Shown: piece by piece, positions 1-6,156 of the stretch | Position numbering within the stretch: position 1 is the stretch's first letter | Layout of the letters: each line of letters opens with the position of its first letter | From: Pseudomonadota bacterium | Lineage (GTDB): Bacteria; Pseudomonadota; Alphaproteobacteria; Rhizobiales; Beijerinckiaceae | DNA length: 12,158 bases | Direction of reading: 5' to 3' | NCBI GenBank assembly: GCA_023386115.1 | Contig: JAEWKL010000140.1 | Span: 1-12,158 of the forward strand | Program-made: the position numbers and the translations under genes | Notes under the pieces: model-generated | What the model was told of the DNA's origin: nothing | Seen by the model: only the letters and a program-made list of their open reading frames with translations | The model's database searches: none

Positions 1-2
1 AT

Positions 3-539
3 TGCGGCCTTACCGACCTGCCCAACCGCACCTTCTTCAACGAGGCACTGGCGGCCAGCCTGGCAACCACTGGCGATCGCGAGGAGCACGCGTTGGCCTT
101 GCTCTACCTCGACCTGGACGGGTTCAAGGCCGTGAACGACACCTACGGCCACGCGGCGGGTGACCTCCTTTTGCAGCAGGTCGCCAACCGCCTGAGTGAC
201 GTGGTCATGAGCTCCGACGTGGTTGCCCGCCTGGGTGGCGACGAGTTCGCCGTGCTCCTGAGGGGGCCGCGAGCCGCGGCAGCCGAGACCACGGCGGCTG
301 CGCTCGTCGCGACTGTCGGCCTGCCCTACGACCTGGGCCAGGGCACCCTCATTCGGATTGGGGTGAGCGTAGGCATCGCGGATTTCGGCCCGGACGCCGC
401 CGACAGCCGCGCGCTCCTCGTCAGAGCAGACCGTGCTCTGTACACGGCTAAGGAACGGGGCAAGGGAACTTACCACCGCTACAATTCTGCCATAGATGGG
501 GGTGAGGATCGCCCTATCGGACACATCCGCGAGGTTTAG
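3..539 (+). CDS. Diguanylate cyclase, GGDEF domain (3' part, 5' truncated by window edge)
   Basis: This is the C-terminal 178 residues of a protein whose start lies left of the window; the frame is open from base 3. It reads straight into a GGDEF domain: LTDLPNR at the domain start, then DLDGFKAVNDTYGHAAGD (metal- and substrate-binding segment), then the active-site motif RLGGDEFAVLL. GGDEF proteins condense two GTP into cyclic di-GMP, a cytoplasmic second messenger controlling motility and biofilm. All five GGDEF residues are intact, so activity is likely. The allosteric inhibitory I-site (RxxD, five residues before GGDEF) reads MSSD, so product inhibition at that site is probably lost. The protein ends about 20 residues after the domain with no EAL domain. 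The N-terminal sensor cannot be seen. An internal TTG at 93 should not be taken as the start, because homology extends upstream of it. Confidence 0.93.
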   Translation, partial: CGLTDLPNRTFFNEALAASLATTGDREEHALALLYLDLDGFKAVNDTYGHAAGDLLLQQVANRLSDVVMSSDVVARLGGDEFAVLLRGPRAAAAETTAAALVATVGLPYDLGQGTLIRIGVSVGIADFGPDAADSRALLVRADRALYTAKERGKGTYHRYNSAIDGGEDRPIGHIREV

Positions 540-546
540 CCTGCGG

Positions 547-562
547 CTGACACGCCTGTCAG
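547..562 (+). terminator. Small hairpin just after the GGDEF stop codon
   Basis: CTGACA and TGTCAG form a perfect 6-bp stem around a CGCC tetraloop, starting 8 bases after the stop codon at 539. No T-run follows, so it is a weak terminator candidate or an mRNA 3'-end stabiliser. Confidence 0.3.
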
Positions 563-771
563 GCTCAGGGAGCCGGGTACCGCCTCTGGAACAGGTCGCC
601 CACGATGCTGTGGCTGCCGCAAGGGCTTTGGGTTCGCGGGCGCGTGGACCGTCTGGGAGCAGAACTATCTGCTCGCCACCTGCTTTGGTCTTCCGCTCGC
701 GAACAAAGCGTGAAATTGGGCGTGGGCATCCCCTTCTGCGGCCTCAGCCCGAGTTTGCGACACGTCCTTCG

Positions 772-798
772 GGCGGGGCTGCACCATGCTGCCCCGCC
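772..798. terminator. GC-rich hairpin between convergent genes
   Basis: GGCGGGGC (772-779) pairs perfectly with GCCCCGCC (791-798), and GCA/TGC extends the stem inside after one T-T mismatch. It lies 18 bases past the chemoreceptor stop on the minus strand and about 230 bases after the GGDEF stop on the plus strand. Only broken T-tracts flank it (TTCTTC on the plus side). It is best read as a bidirectional terminator separating two convergent genes. Confidence 0.55.
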
Positions 799-815
799 TT
801 CTTCATCGGACTGTT

Positions 816-2504
816 TTAGGCTGCACGCACCGTGGCCAGGAACCGGTCCACCTCGGCGTTCAAGTGCTCGGACTGGCGCGACAGCTCCGAGGCTGCGCCA
901 AGCACCTGGCTCGCTGCCGCACCGGTCTCCTCGGCCGCACCCGCCACGCCCGAGATGTTGCTGGTCATTTCGCTTGTGCCCATGGCGGCCTGAGCCACGT
1001 TGCGCACGATCTCCTGGGTAGCCGCCCCCTGCTCCTCCACCGCGGCCGCGATCGTCGTTGCCACACCACTGATGTCCTGGATCCGGCCAGAAATTCTGCC
1101 GATCGCCGACACAGCGCGCGCCGTCGAGTCCTGGATCTGGCTAATGTGTCCGCCGATCTCCTGAGTAGCTTTGGCAGTCTGGTTGGCCAGCTCCTTGACC
1201 TCCGCCGCCACCACTGAGAAGCCGCGTCCCGCCTCCCCGGCGCGAGCCGCCTCGATGGTGGCGTTGAGGGCGAGGAGATTGGTCTGGCCCGCAATGGTCG
1301 AAATCATTGCCACAACGTCACCGATGCGGGCGACTGCGGTGTTCAACTGCTGCACCAGTTCAGCCGTCTCGGCTGCCTCTTGGACGGCGCCGTGAGCCAT
1401 CGTGGCGGACGTGCTGACCTGGCGGCCGATCTCCTGCACGGAGGAGCCAAGCTCCTCGGCGGCAACCGCCACGGTGTTGACGTTGGAAGCGGCTTCTTCG
1501 GCCGCGGCAGCGACGCTGGTCGTCCGGCTGGCAGTCTGGGTCGCAGTGCCGGCCATGCTTTGGGCAGTCGCCTGCAGCTCGGTGGCCGAGCTCGTCACCA
1601 TGGCGATGATGCCACCTACTGCGCCCTCGAAGCTGTCGGCCATCGCCCGCATCGCCGCCTTGCGTTGAGCATCGGCGCCAGCCCGCGCCAGCACCGTCTC
1701 CTCTTCCAGGACCTTCATCTGGATCAGGCTGTCCTTGAACACCTGCACGGCGTCCGCGATGCTGCCGATCTCGGTCCGGGCACCCTGGTGCGGGATCATC
1801 ACCGAGAGGTCGCCGGCTGCCAATGCCTGCATCGGTTGAACCACTGAGCCAATGCCGCGAGTCACATCCCGAACGATCAAGGTGGCTGAGATTGTAGAAA
1901 TCAGAATAGTTATTGCAACGGCGATGATCCCCAATGTACGCGTCGTCTCAAAGACAGCCTTGTTCTCAGCCTCGGCAGCGCTTGCGCCCTCGTTGTTCAT
2001 GGTAATCAATTTTTCGAGTATTACGGATGCGGCACGGCGCAGCGTAAGTCCCTTCCGCTCGTAAAGGTCGTAAGCTTGTGTTTTCTGACCGCTCCGTGAA
2101 AGATCAAGGATCGACTGTCGCAACGTCTGGAAACTGAGACTTTCCCTGCTGAATAATTCATAGAGCGCCTTTTCTTCTGCCGAGGAAATCAACGCTTCGT
2201 AGCTCGTCAGCTTGTCATTGAGTTTTTTGCCGAAACGCTCCATGTCCTTCTCGATGCTCGCGACTAGCGTCGGATCCGTGGCATGCATGTGCCGCTGAAG
2301 AAGGCCGACATTTCGAGCTAAGAGCGTATCGATTTCACCGAGAACGCGAATGCTGGGCAGCCAATTTGTTTCAATGTCGAGCGAGCGCTCGCGCATCCGC
2401 AATGTCCCAAGTAATCCCAAAAGGCCCAATCCGATCGCCAGAAGCGTCAAGATTGAAAAGGCTGAAATCAGTTTGTTGCGGATGGATAGGTTTCGACCCG
2501 ACAC
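816..2504 (-). CDS. Methyl-accepting chemotaxis protein with 4-helix-bundle sensor
   Basis: A 562-residue inner-membrane chemoreceptor. Domains in order: a short cytoplasmic N-terminus; TM1 about 13-34; a helical periplasmic sensor about 35-190, probably of the four-helix-bundle MCP type; TM2 about 191-211; HAMP about 212-265; and the cytoplasmic signalling coiled coil about 300-555. The hairpin tip that contacts CheA and CheW is unmistakable (AGQTNLLALNATIEAARAGE, residues 405-424). It ends in TVRAA without the Trp/Phe pentapeptide tether for CheR/CheB, so methylation would rely on other receptors or untethered enzymes. The start is GTG (2504-2502), chosen because GGGAG lies six bases upstream and no in-frame ATG fits better. 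The ligand cannot be inferred. The sensor-encoding half is clearly richer in A+T than the signalling half. It has no chemotaxis gene neighbours, so it is an orphan receptor. Confidence 0.95.
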   Translation of the reverse strand: MSGRNLSIRNKLISAFSILTLLAIGLGLLGLLGTLRMRERSLDIETNWLPSIRVLGEIDTLLARNVGLLQRHMHATDPTLVASIEKDMERFGKKLNDKLTSYEALISSAEEKALYELFSRESLSFQTLRQSILDLSRSGQKTQAYDLYERKGLTLRRAASVILEKLITMNNEGASAAEAENKAVFETTRTLGIIAVAITILISTISATLIVRDVTRGIGSVVQPMQALAAGDLSVMIPHQGARTEIGSIADAVQVFKDSLIQMKVLEEETVLARAGADAQRKAAMRAMADSFEGAVGGIIAMVTSSATELQATAQSMAGTATQTASRTTSVAAAAEEAASNVNTVAVAAEELGSSVQEIGRQVSTSATMAHGAVQEAAETAELVQQLNTAVARIGDVVAMISTIAGQTNLLALNATIEAARAGEAGRGFSVVAAEVKELANQTAKATQEIGGHISQIQDSTARAVSAIGRISGRIQDISGVATTIAAAVEEQGAATQEIVRNVAQAAMGTSEMTSNISGVAGAAEETGAAASQVLGAASELSRQSEHLNAEVDRFLATVRAA

Positions 2505-2709
2505 GATGAACTCCCAACGCGACTAGGCAAAAACCTCGGAATGAGTCGCCAAGGGAGCATCGCGGGAAAGCGTTAATGCGGCCCTCCTAAGGGTACAGAA
2601 TGTATGCCGCCGTCGTGCAGGTGACCTGTCCGGCTGCTTTTAGACCGAGCTGATTGAGAGGATGCCTGGACCGAAGGGGCGGGACATGAAGCAAGGCGTG
2701 CCAGGCCCT

Positions 2710-2734
2710 AGAACCGTTCCAGCGGGGGATCATT
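2710..2734 (+). promoter_or_regulatory. EcfG-like promoter motif, upstream copy
   Basis: AGAAC, 16 bases, CATT. The alphaproteobacterial general-stress sigma factor EcfG recognises GGAAC-N16/17-CGTT, so this copy has one mismatch in each element. It would start a transcript near 2741 that runs into the terminator at 2765-2802. The call rests on the motif alone. Confidence 0.25.
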
Positions 2735-2764
2735 GGCTGTCGAGCAGTCGATCTCCCTCTACTG

Positions 2765-2802
2765 AACGCCCGGCAAGGTCCGAACCCTCCGCCGGGCGTT
2801 TT
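2765..2802 (+). terminator. Strong intrinsic terminator, plus strand
   Basis: AACGCCCGGC (2765-2774) pairs perfectly with GCCGGGCGTT (2791-2800). A small inner GGT/ACC stem lies in the loop, and a TTTT tract ends at 2802. This is a textbook rho-independent terminator, yet no protein gene lies upstream on the plus strand, which suggests a short untranslated transcript. Confidence 0.75.
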
Positions 2803-2808
2803 GCTGTC

Positions 2809-2833
2809 GGAACCATGCTGGCGGACGATCATT
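2809..2833 (+). promoter_or_regulatory. EcfG-like promoter motif, downstream copy
   Basis: GGAAC, 16 bases, CATT. The -35 element is a perfect match to the general-stress consensus; the -10 element differs by one base from CGTT. It begins seven bases after the terminator and points at the small membrane-protein gene at 2951. Confidence 0.4.
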
Positions 2834-2950
2834 GGCCCGGCAGTCACACCAACCTGCCGCCGCTCGGCCGCTCGGTTGGCGTCACTTTCAGGCCAGGGCG
2901 TGTCCGTCTCCTTCATGCCCTGACCGCTTACTGAAGCAGTTGAGGCTAAG

Positions 2951-3160
2951 ATGGGCGACTCAGGCTTGATCTACTGGCTGGCTTTCGCGACCTTCGCACT
3001 CGTGCTGGCCGTCCTCATCTGGCAGCGGATCCAGGTGCATCGGGCCAAGCAGACCGGCGAACGCTCGACATTCACGGATACGCACGGCGGCGAACCGCGT
3101 CCTCAGCATGGGCTCGGGCATACCCAGAAGGAGGCCATGAACTCTCGCCCGCAGCCCTGA
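2951..3160 (+). CDS. Small single-pass membrane protein, unknown function
   Basis: A 69-residue protein I do not recognise. One hydrophobic helix spans about residues 5-25 (LIYWLAFATFALVLAVLIW), followed by a basic stretch (QRIQVHRAKQ) and a polar, His/Pro-rich tail. The positive charges after the helix suggest an N-out, C-in orientation with a cytoplasmic tail of about 40 residues. The ATG is preceded by GAGG at five bases, and codons use G/C thirds like the neighbours, which supports a real gene. An EcfG-like motif lies about 120 bases upstream, so stress-induced expression is possible. No partner gene follows. Confidence 0.55.
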   Translation: MGDSGLIYWLAFATFALVLAVLIWQRIQVHRAKQTGERSTFTDTHGGEPRPQHGLGHTQKEAMNSRPQP

Positions 3161-3297
3161 GCTTAAGCCGCGCGGGCCTCCCATGAACCGGGTTGCGTCC
3201 GCTGAGGCATACCTCTACGGCCAGCGCAAAGCCGCCCGACATCCTGTCCGCTGAGGTTTGCTCCGGTCAGCAGACAGGCGTGTCTGCGGACCGGATC

Positions 3298-3447
3298 CTA
3301 ACGGGTGGTTTCGGCTTGCCGTCCAGAGTGCTTGGCGAGTTCAGCTCGGAGGCGCGCCACTTCGGCTTCGTGCCTCACGGCAGATGCTTCTATCCGCGAA
3401 CACAGATGGTCGTAGAACGTGCGTAGCGACTGCGACAGGCGCGCCAT
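3298..3447 (-). CDS. Small coiled-coil protein, unknown function
   Basis: A 49-residue leftward reading frame starting ATG GCG. I chose this start because GGAGGAG lies directly upstream with a good spacing; an in-frame ATG at 3459 would add four residues (MEEL) but has only a weak, distant Shine-Dalgarno. The C-terminal half, about RHEAEVARLRAELAKHS, has heptad-like hydrophobic spacing and strong charge, so a short coiled coil is likely. Similar tiny helical proteins are common in Rhizobiales genomes, but I cannot name this one. It is too small for standard length cut-offs and would be easily missed. Confidence 0.45.
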   Translation of the reverse strand: MARLSQSLRTFYDHLCSRIEASAVRHEAEVARLRAELAKHSGRQAETTR

Positions 3448-3643
3448 CAGCTCCTCCATCGTAACGGCCGTTCACCCCCGCACGGTGGCCGGTGACCCGA
3501 TCAAGGAGAGGGTGAACCTCGGACCAAGACATTGAGATTGGTTGCCCCTGGCATGCCACCAAGACCGGCTCGCGACACGACTTGGCTCGGCGAGCTATGC
3601 GCCAGCCTCGGTGCATTTTGGGCGTACCCAAAGCAGACCAGCC
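3448..3643. other. Short gap without a recognised gene
   Basis: Open frames crossing this segment on both strands lack ribosome binding sites and resemble no protein I know. Nothing else stands out. Confidence 0.4.
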
Positions 3644-3838
3644 TTATGGGCCAGAGGGTGAGATCTCCTCATCCGGGAAGTGAGCAACGAGTCGCCGTCC
3701 CTCCCACACCTGGATCTCGTGTGGGTGATTGAGGCTGCCAGCATGATCGATGGCAGCGTCATCATGTTGACAGTCAATCTCGCTCTCATGGTGGAGTGAG
3801 CCGTCCGCCGCGATCAAACATATGCGGTAGAGAGTCAT
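3644..3838 (-). CDS. Small conserved-type hypothetical protein behind an FNR/FixK box
   Basis: A 64-residue protein starting MTLYRICLIAADGSL and containing EIQVWEGRRLVAHF near residues 42-55. The layout (beta strand, acidic Asp/Ala-rich helix, then a strand ending in WxGxRxV) resembles a family of about 60-70 residue proteins of unknown function frequent in Methylobacterium and Bradyrhizobium; this is recall, not a search result. The ATG at 3838 is preceded by AGAAGG nine bases upstream, so I prefer it over an upstream in-frame ATG at 3877. A perfect TTGAT-N4-ATCAA box is centred 62 bases upstream of the start codon, placing a class II FNR/FixK-activated transcript start near 3859, just ahead of the ribosome binding site. 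Induction at low oxygen is the natural inference. Confidence 0.6.
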   Translation of the reverse strand: MTLYRICLIAADGSLHHESEIDCQHDDAAIDHAGSLNHPHEIQVWEGRRLVAHFPDEEISPSGP

Positions 3839-3893
3839 GATTGTATGCCTTCTGCATGATCTTCCATAACACTCCATGAATACCGCGAGCGAA

Positions 3894-3907
3894 TTGATTT
3901 ATATCAA
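3894..3907 (-). promoter_or_regulatory. FNR/FixK-type anaerobox TTGAT-N4-ATCAA
   Basis: TTGATTTATATCAA has perfect five-base arms with a TTAT spacer, matching the consensus for FixK/FNR-family activators that respond to low oxygen. It lies in an A+T-rich island (about 3840-3960). For the leftward gene at 3838, a site at -41.5 puts the transcript start near 3859, 21 bases before the ATG. A rightward reading is also possible, with TATTAA at 3933-3938 as a -10, but no good gene lies that way. Confidence 0.6.
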
Positions 3908-4038
3908 CCCGATCTGATTCAGGTTCTATATCTATTAAAAATTCATTCAACTGTGCAGATATGCGTTTGGAGTTGATGCGAAAGCCCCAATCTGGGTCCA
4001 GAGGGAGATTTCTGCCGGCCTCGACGAGAAGAAAATGA

Positions 4039-4289
4039 TGATTCCAACCCGTGACTATTGAGGACCGTTCGCCCCCGGCATTGAGCGCCGCGCCCGGCTC
4101 CGATCCCTACGAGCCATAGAGCGACTACATCTCGGACCCCGCAGCGCCGCCCTCTCCACCGCGCTCGACGCGGCCGAGATCGACGACGACCAGCTCCCCA
4201 AGGCGCTAGCGCTCGACCGTCTCGCATCGCTCGACCGGCGCAAGGTGCTCGCGTCCTACGCCGCCTTCACCGCGCCAGCGGCGGCCTGA
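4039..4289 (+). pseudogene. Eroded coding remnant, unidentified
   Basis: The frame open from 4062 to the stop at 4287-4289 has strongly coding-like composition, with regular G/C thirds and a plausible helical protein C-terminus: ALDAAEIDDDQLPKALALDR, then LASLDRRKVLASYAAFTA. It has no ATG, GTG or TTG near its beginning. A second frame between stops at 4039 and 4117 reads SPPALSAAPGSDPYEP and is followed after the stop by SDYISDP, which also looks protein-like. The simplest reading is the 3' end of a gene damaged by at least one frameshift and a stop. I cannot identify the family. Confidence 0.45.
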
Positions 4290-4428
4290 TCCCACCACCA
4301 TCGCCGAGTCGTGCGAGCCATGATCTGGAGATCAGCTCGACCGTTTGGAGGGCCGCTTGGGGTGGCGAACGGAAGATGGCTCAGCGCCGGAAGCAGACCT
4401 TCGGCTTAGCGCCCATGGCTGTGGCTCG
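4290..4428. other. Gap between the remnant and the LysR gene end
   Basis: No gene, terminator or clear repeat is visible. Together with 3839-4038, which holds only the A+T-rich island and the anaerobox, it flanks the eroded remnant. Confidence 0.4.
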
Positions 4429-5322
4429 TTAGCCCTGAGCAAAAGAGGCGGCGAGGTGATCCACGATGGCCCGCACCTTCGCCGACGGCCTTGGACCCGC
4501 CGGGAAGACCGCATAGACCTCGGCTGGGTCGAGTCGGTATGCCTCGAGCAGTCGAGTGAGCTGGCCGGTGCGCAGTTCCTCTCCGGCCATGAGGTTGGTC
4601 GCCAGCGCGATACCAAGGCCCGAGACTGCGGCCGCTAGGACGCCCGGGGCCGAGTTAATCCAGAGTCTCGCATGGACGTCGACGGAGGTGACCGTCTGGT
4701 TGTGCGTGAAGCGCCAGCTCTCGCCGCCGAACAAGCCATGCTGGACGATGCAGTCGTGCTTGGCGATGTCAGCCGGGGTGGCAGGCTGGCCGCGAGCGGA
4801 TAGGTAGGCCGGCGCCGCGACCACGACCCGCTCGACCAGCGCGAGCTTGCGCGCGCCGAATGTCGAGTCCTCCAACGTCCCGATACCGATACGGATGGCG
4901 ACGTCGACGCCGTCCGTGATGAGGTTCTGGCGCGCGTCGCTCATCGTGAGCTCAACCTTCAGGTCCGGATGTCGGGCCAGGAACGGCGCCAGTGCAGGGA
5001 TGACGGCCCGCGTGCCATACATCAGCGGCATCGCGAGGCGGATGACGCCCTGGAGGGAGTCCACGCCGCGGGTCGCCTGCTCGGCCTCCTCCATCTCTGC
5101 CAGCAGGTTTCTCGCGCGCTCCAGATACAGTGCCCCGGCATCCGTCAACGAGATGCTGCGGGTCGTGCGCAGCAGCAGCGTCGTGCCGAGCCTCGCCTCA
5201 AGGGTGCCGACGATGCGCGACACCGAAGGCTGAGACAGCTTCAGTTCGCGTGCTGCCTTCGAAAGGCTGCCGCCATCCGCCACGCGGACGAAAACAGCCA
5301 TCTCCTGCCAGCGATCGCTCAT
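4429..5322 (-). CDS. LysR-family transcriptional regulator
   Basis: A 297-residue regulator of the usual LysR length. The N-terminal winged helix-turn-helix (residues about 6-65) contains SLSKAARELKLSQPSVSRIV, the family's DNA-recognition signature, followed by the linker helix and an effector-binding domain from about 90 to 295. It resembles the large subgroup that includes CrgA- and DsdC-like regulators (MAVFVRVADGGSLSKAA), whose members often control oxidoreductase genes. It is transcribed divergently from the four-gene redox cluster beginning at 5427, with 104 bases between. That is the classic arrangement for a LysR regulator that activates its neighbour and represses itself. The start ATG at 5322 fits homologue length. 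The inducing ligand is unknown; a substrate of the adjacent enzymes is the natural guess. Confidence 0.93.
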   Translation of the reverse strand: MSDRWQEMAVFVRVADGGSLSKAARELKLSQPSVSRIVGTLEARLGTTLLLRTTRSISLTDAGALYLERARNLLAEMEEAEQATRGVDSLQGVIRLAMPLMYGTRAVIPALAPFLARHPDLKVELTMSDARQNLITDGVDVAIRIGIGTLEDSTFGARKLALVERVVVAAPAYLSARGQPATPADIAKHDCIVQHGLFGGESWRFTHNQTVTSVDVHARLWINSAPGVLAAAVSGLGIALATNLMAGEELRTGQLTRLLEAYRLDPAEVYAVFPAGPRPSAKVRAIVDHLAASFAQG

Positions 5323-5327
5323 TTGAA

Positions 5328-5355
5328 ATCCGGATAGAAGTTGTCCGTATCGGAT
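5328..5355. promoter_or_regulatory. Dyad in the divergent gap, likely LysR operator
   Basis: ATCCGGATA (5328-5336) and TATCGGAT (5348-5355) form an inverted repeat with one extra base in the left arm and 11 bases between. The inner palindrome TCCG-TAT-CGGA (5344-5354) overlaps the right arm. LysR proteins bind such interrupted dyads in divergent promoters. The site is 6 bases from the LysR start codon and about 70 bases before the peroxiredoxin-like start, so binding could block the former and activate the latter. Confidence 0.5.
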
Positions 5356-5426
5356 GGATACTACGCTTCAGGCGGAGGACCTAGCTTCGGATCACGGCAG
5401 CCACGCCGCGGGAACGGAGACCTGAG

Positions 5427-6104
5427 ATGAAGCTCCAAGCCAGACTCGATGCGATGCGCGAGGACTTCGAGAACGGACGCTTTCCGCTGGTACCGACCCC
5501 CGGCCAGCTCGACACGATGCAGCGCGCCACCCAGGCGCTAATCGACAGCAGGCAGGCCGACGATGCCTTGGAGGCCGGCGATACCGCGCCGGAGTTCACG
5601 CTTCAGGACGCGAACGGCGAGATCGTGAGCTCCCGCGCGCTGCTCGCGCAGGGACCACTGGTCGCCACTTTCTACCGCGGCGTCTGGTGCCCCTACTGTA
5701 ACTACGACCTCCAGGCGCTGGAGGAGGTGCGGCCCGAGATCGAGGCGCGCGGCGCCAGCCTGGTCGCGATCTCTCCCCAGACTCAGGCGAACAGCCGCAA
5801 GTCCCGGCGCGACAACAAGCTCGGCTTCCCGATCCTGAGCGACCCCGGCGCCGCCGTGGCGGATGCGTTCGGCCTGCGCTTCGCGCTGCCGGACGACCTG
5901 ATCGAAGTCGACCGGCAGTTCGGCAACGACCTCGCCCGGATCAACGACGACCCGGCTTGGGTGCTGCCGATGCCGGCCCGCTACGTCATCGGGATGGACG
6001 GCACTATCGCCTATGCCGAGGTCAACCCCGACTACACCCGGCGCCCCGATCCGTCGGAGCTCCTGCCGATGCTCGACCGCCTGCGCGCCGCCGTCCCGGC
6101 CTGA
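5427..6104 (+). CDS. Peroxiredoxin-like (AhpC/TSA-related) thioredoxin-fold protein
   Basis: A 225-residue cytoplasmic protein with a helical N-terminal extension (1-50) and an AhpC/TSA-type thioredoxin fold from about 51 to 220. The redox centre is TFYRGVWCPYC (residues 81-91), with a CPYC pair at C88 and C91. Classical peroxiredoxins have P-x3-T/S-x2-C; here the context matches the peroxiredoxin-like subfamily with a thioredoxin-style CxxC, so peroxide reduction or disulfide exchange are both possible. Other conserved-looking segments are SPQTQANS (116-123) and FPILSDPG (134-141). GGAG lies seven bases before the ATG. It is the first gene of the cluster divergent from LysR and is followed by a glutathione S-transferase 52 bases downstream. 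Confidence 0.88.
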   Translation: MKLQARLDAMREDFENGRFPLVPTPGQLDTMQRATQALIDSRQADDALEAGDTAPEFTLQDANGEIVSSRALLAQGPLVATFYRGVWCPYCNYDLQALEEVRPEIEARGASLVAISPQTQANSRKSRRDNKLGFPILSDPGAAVADAFGLRFALPDDLIEVDRQFGNDLARINDDPAWVLPMPARYVIGMDGTIAYAEVNPDYTRRPDPSELLPMLDRLRAAVPA

Positions 6105-6111
6105 CCGTCCA

Positions 6112-6121
6112 CCCCCCCCCC
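6112..6121 (+). repeat. C10 homopolymer tract between genes
   Basis: Ten consecutive C residues in the gap between the peroxiredoxin-like and transferase genes. Such tracts slip in replication and also in sequencing. It lies outside coding sequence, about 23 bases before the downstream Shine-Dalgarno, so a length change would alter only leader spacing or structure. Confidence 0.8.
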
Positions 6122-6156
6122 GAGTAACCACCACCCGAGAGAAGGAGTGCTTTGCC

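Larger units (their letters stand above)
540..815. other. Intergenic stretch between convergent genes
   Basis: Apart from the two hairpins listed separately, I see no gene here. The open frames that cross it have no plausible ribosome binding site and no recognisable protein. Confidence 0.6.
2505..2950. other. Gene-free regulatory stretch
   Basis: I see no convincing protein gene here. It contains a palindrome CAGGTGACCTG (about 2619-2629), two EcfG-like promoter motifs in an imperfect 26-bp direct repeat (2712-2737 and 2811-2836), and a strong plus-strand terminator, the main items being listed separately. The MCP promoter should lie at its left end but no clear -35/-10 pair stands out. Confidence 0.5.

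Noticed and set aside
2777..2786. GGTCCGAACC resembling a tRNA T-loop
   Set aside because: No acceptor, D or anticodon arm can be drawn around it; it is the inner loop of the terminator at 2765-2802.
2587..2934. Overlapping open frames on both strands in the gap before 2951
   Set aside because: They contain the terminator stem and promoter repeat, lack ribosome binding sites and do not resemble proteins.
3181..3252. A 23-codon frame starting at 3183 and the repeated word GTCCGCTGAGG (about 3197 and 3247)
   Set aside because: No ribosome binding site, and the word is too short to distinguish from chance in GC-rich DNA.
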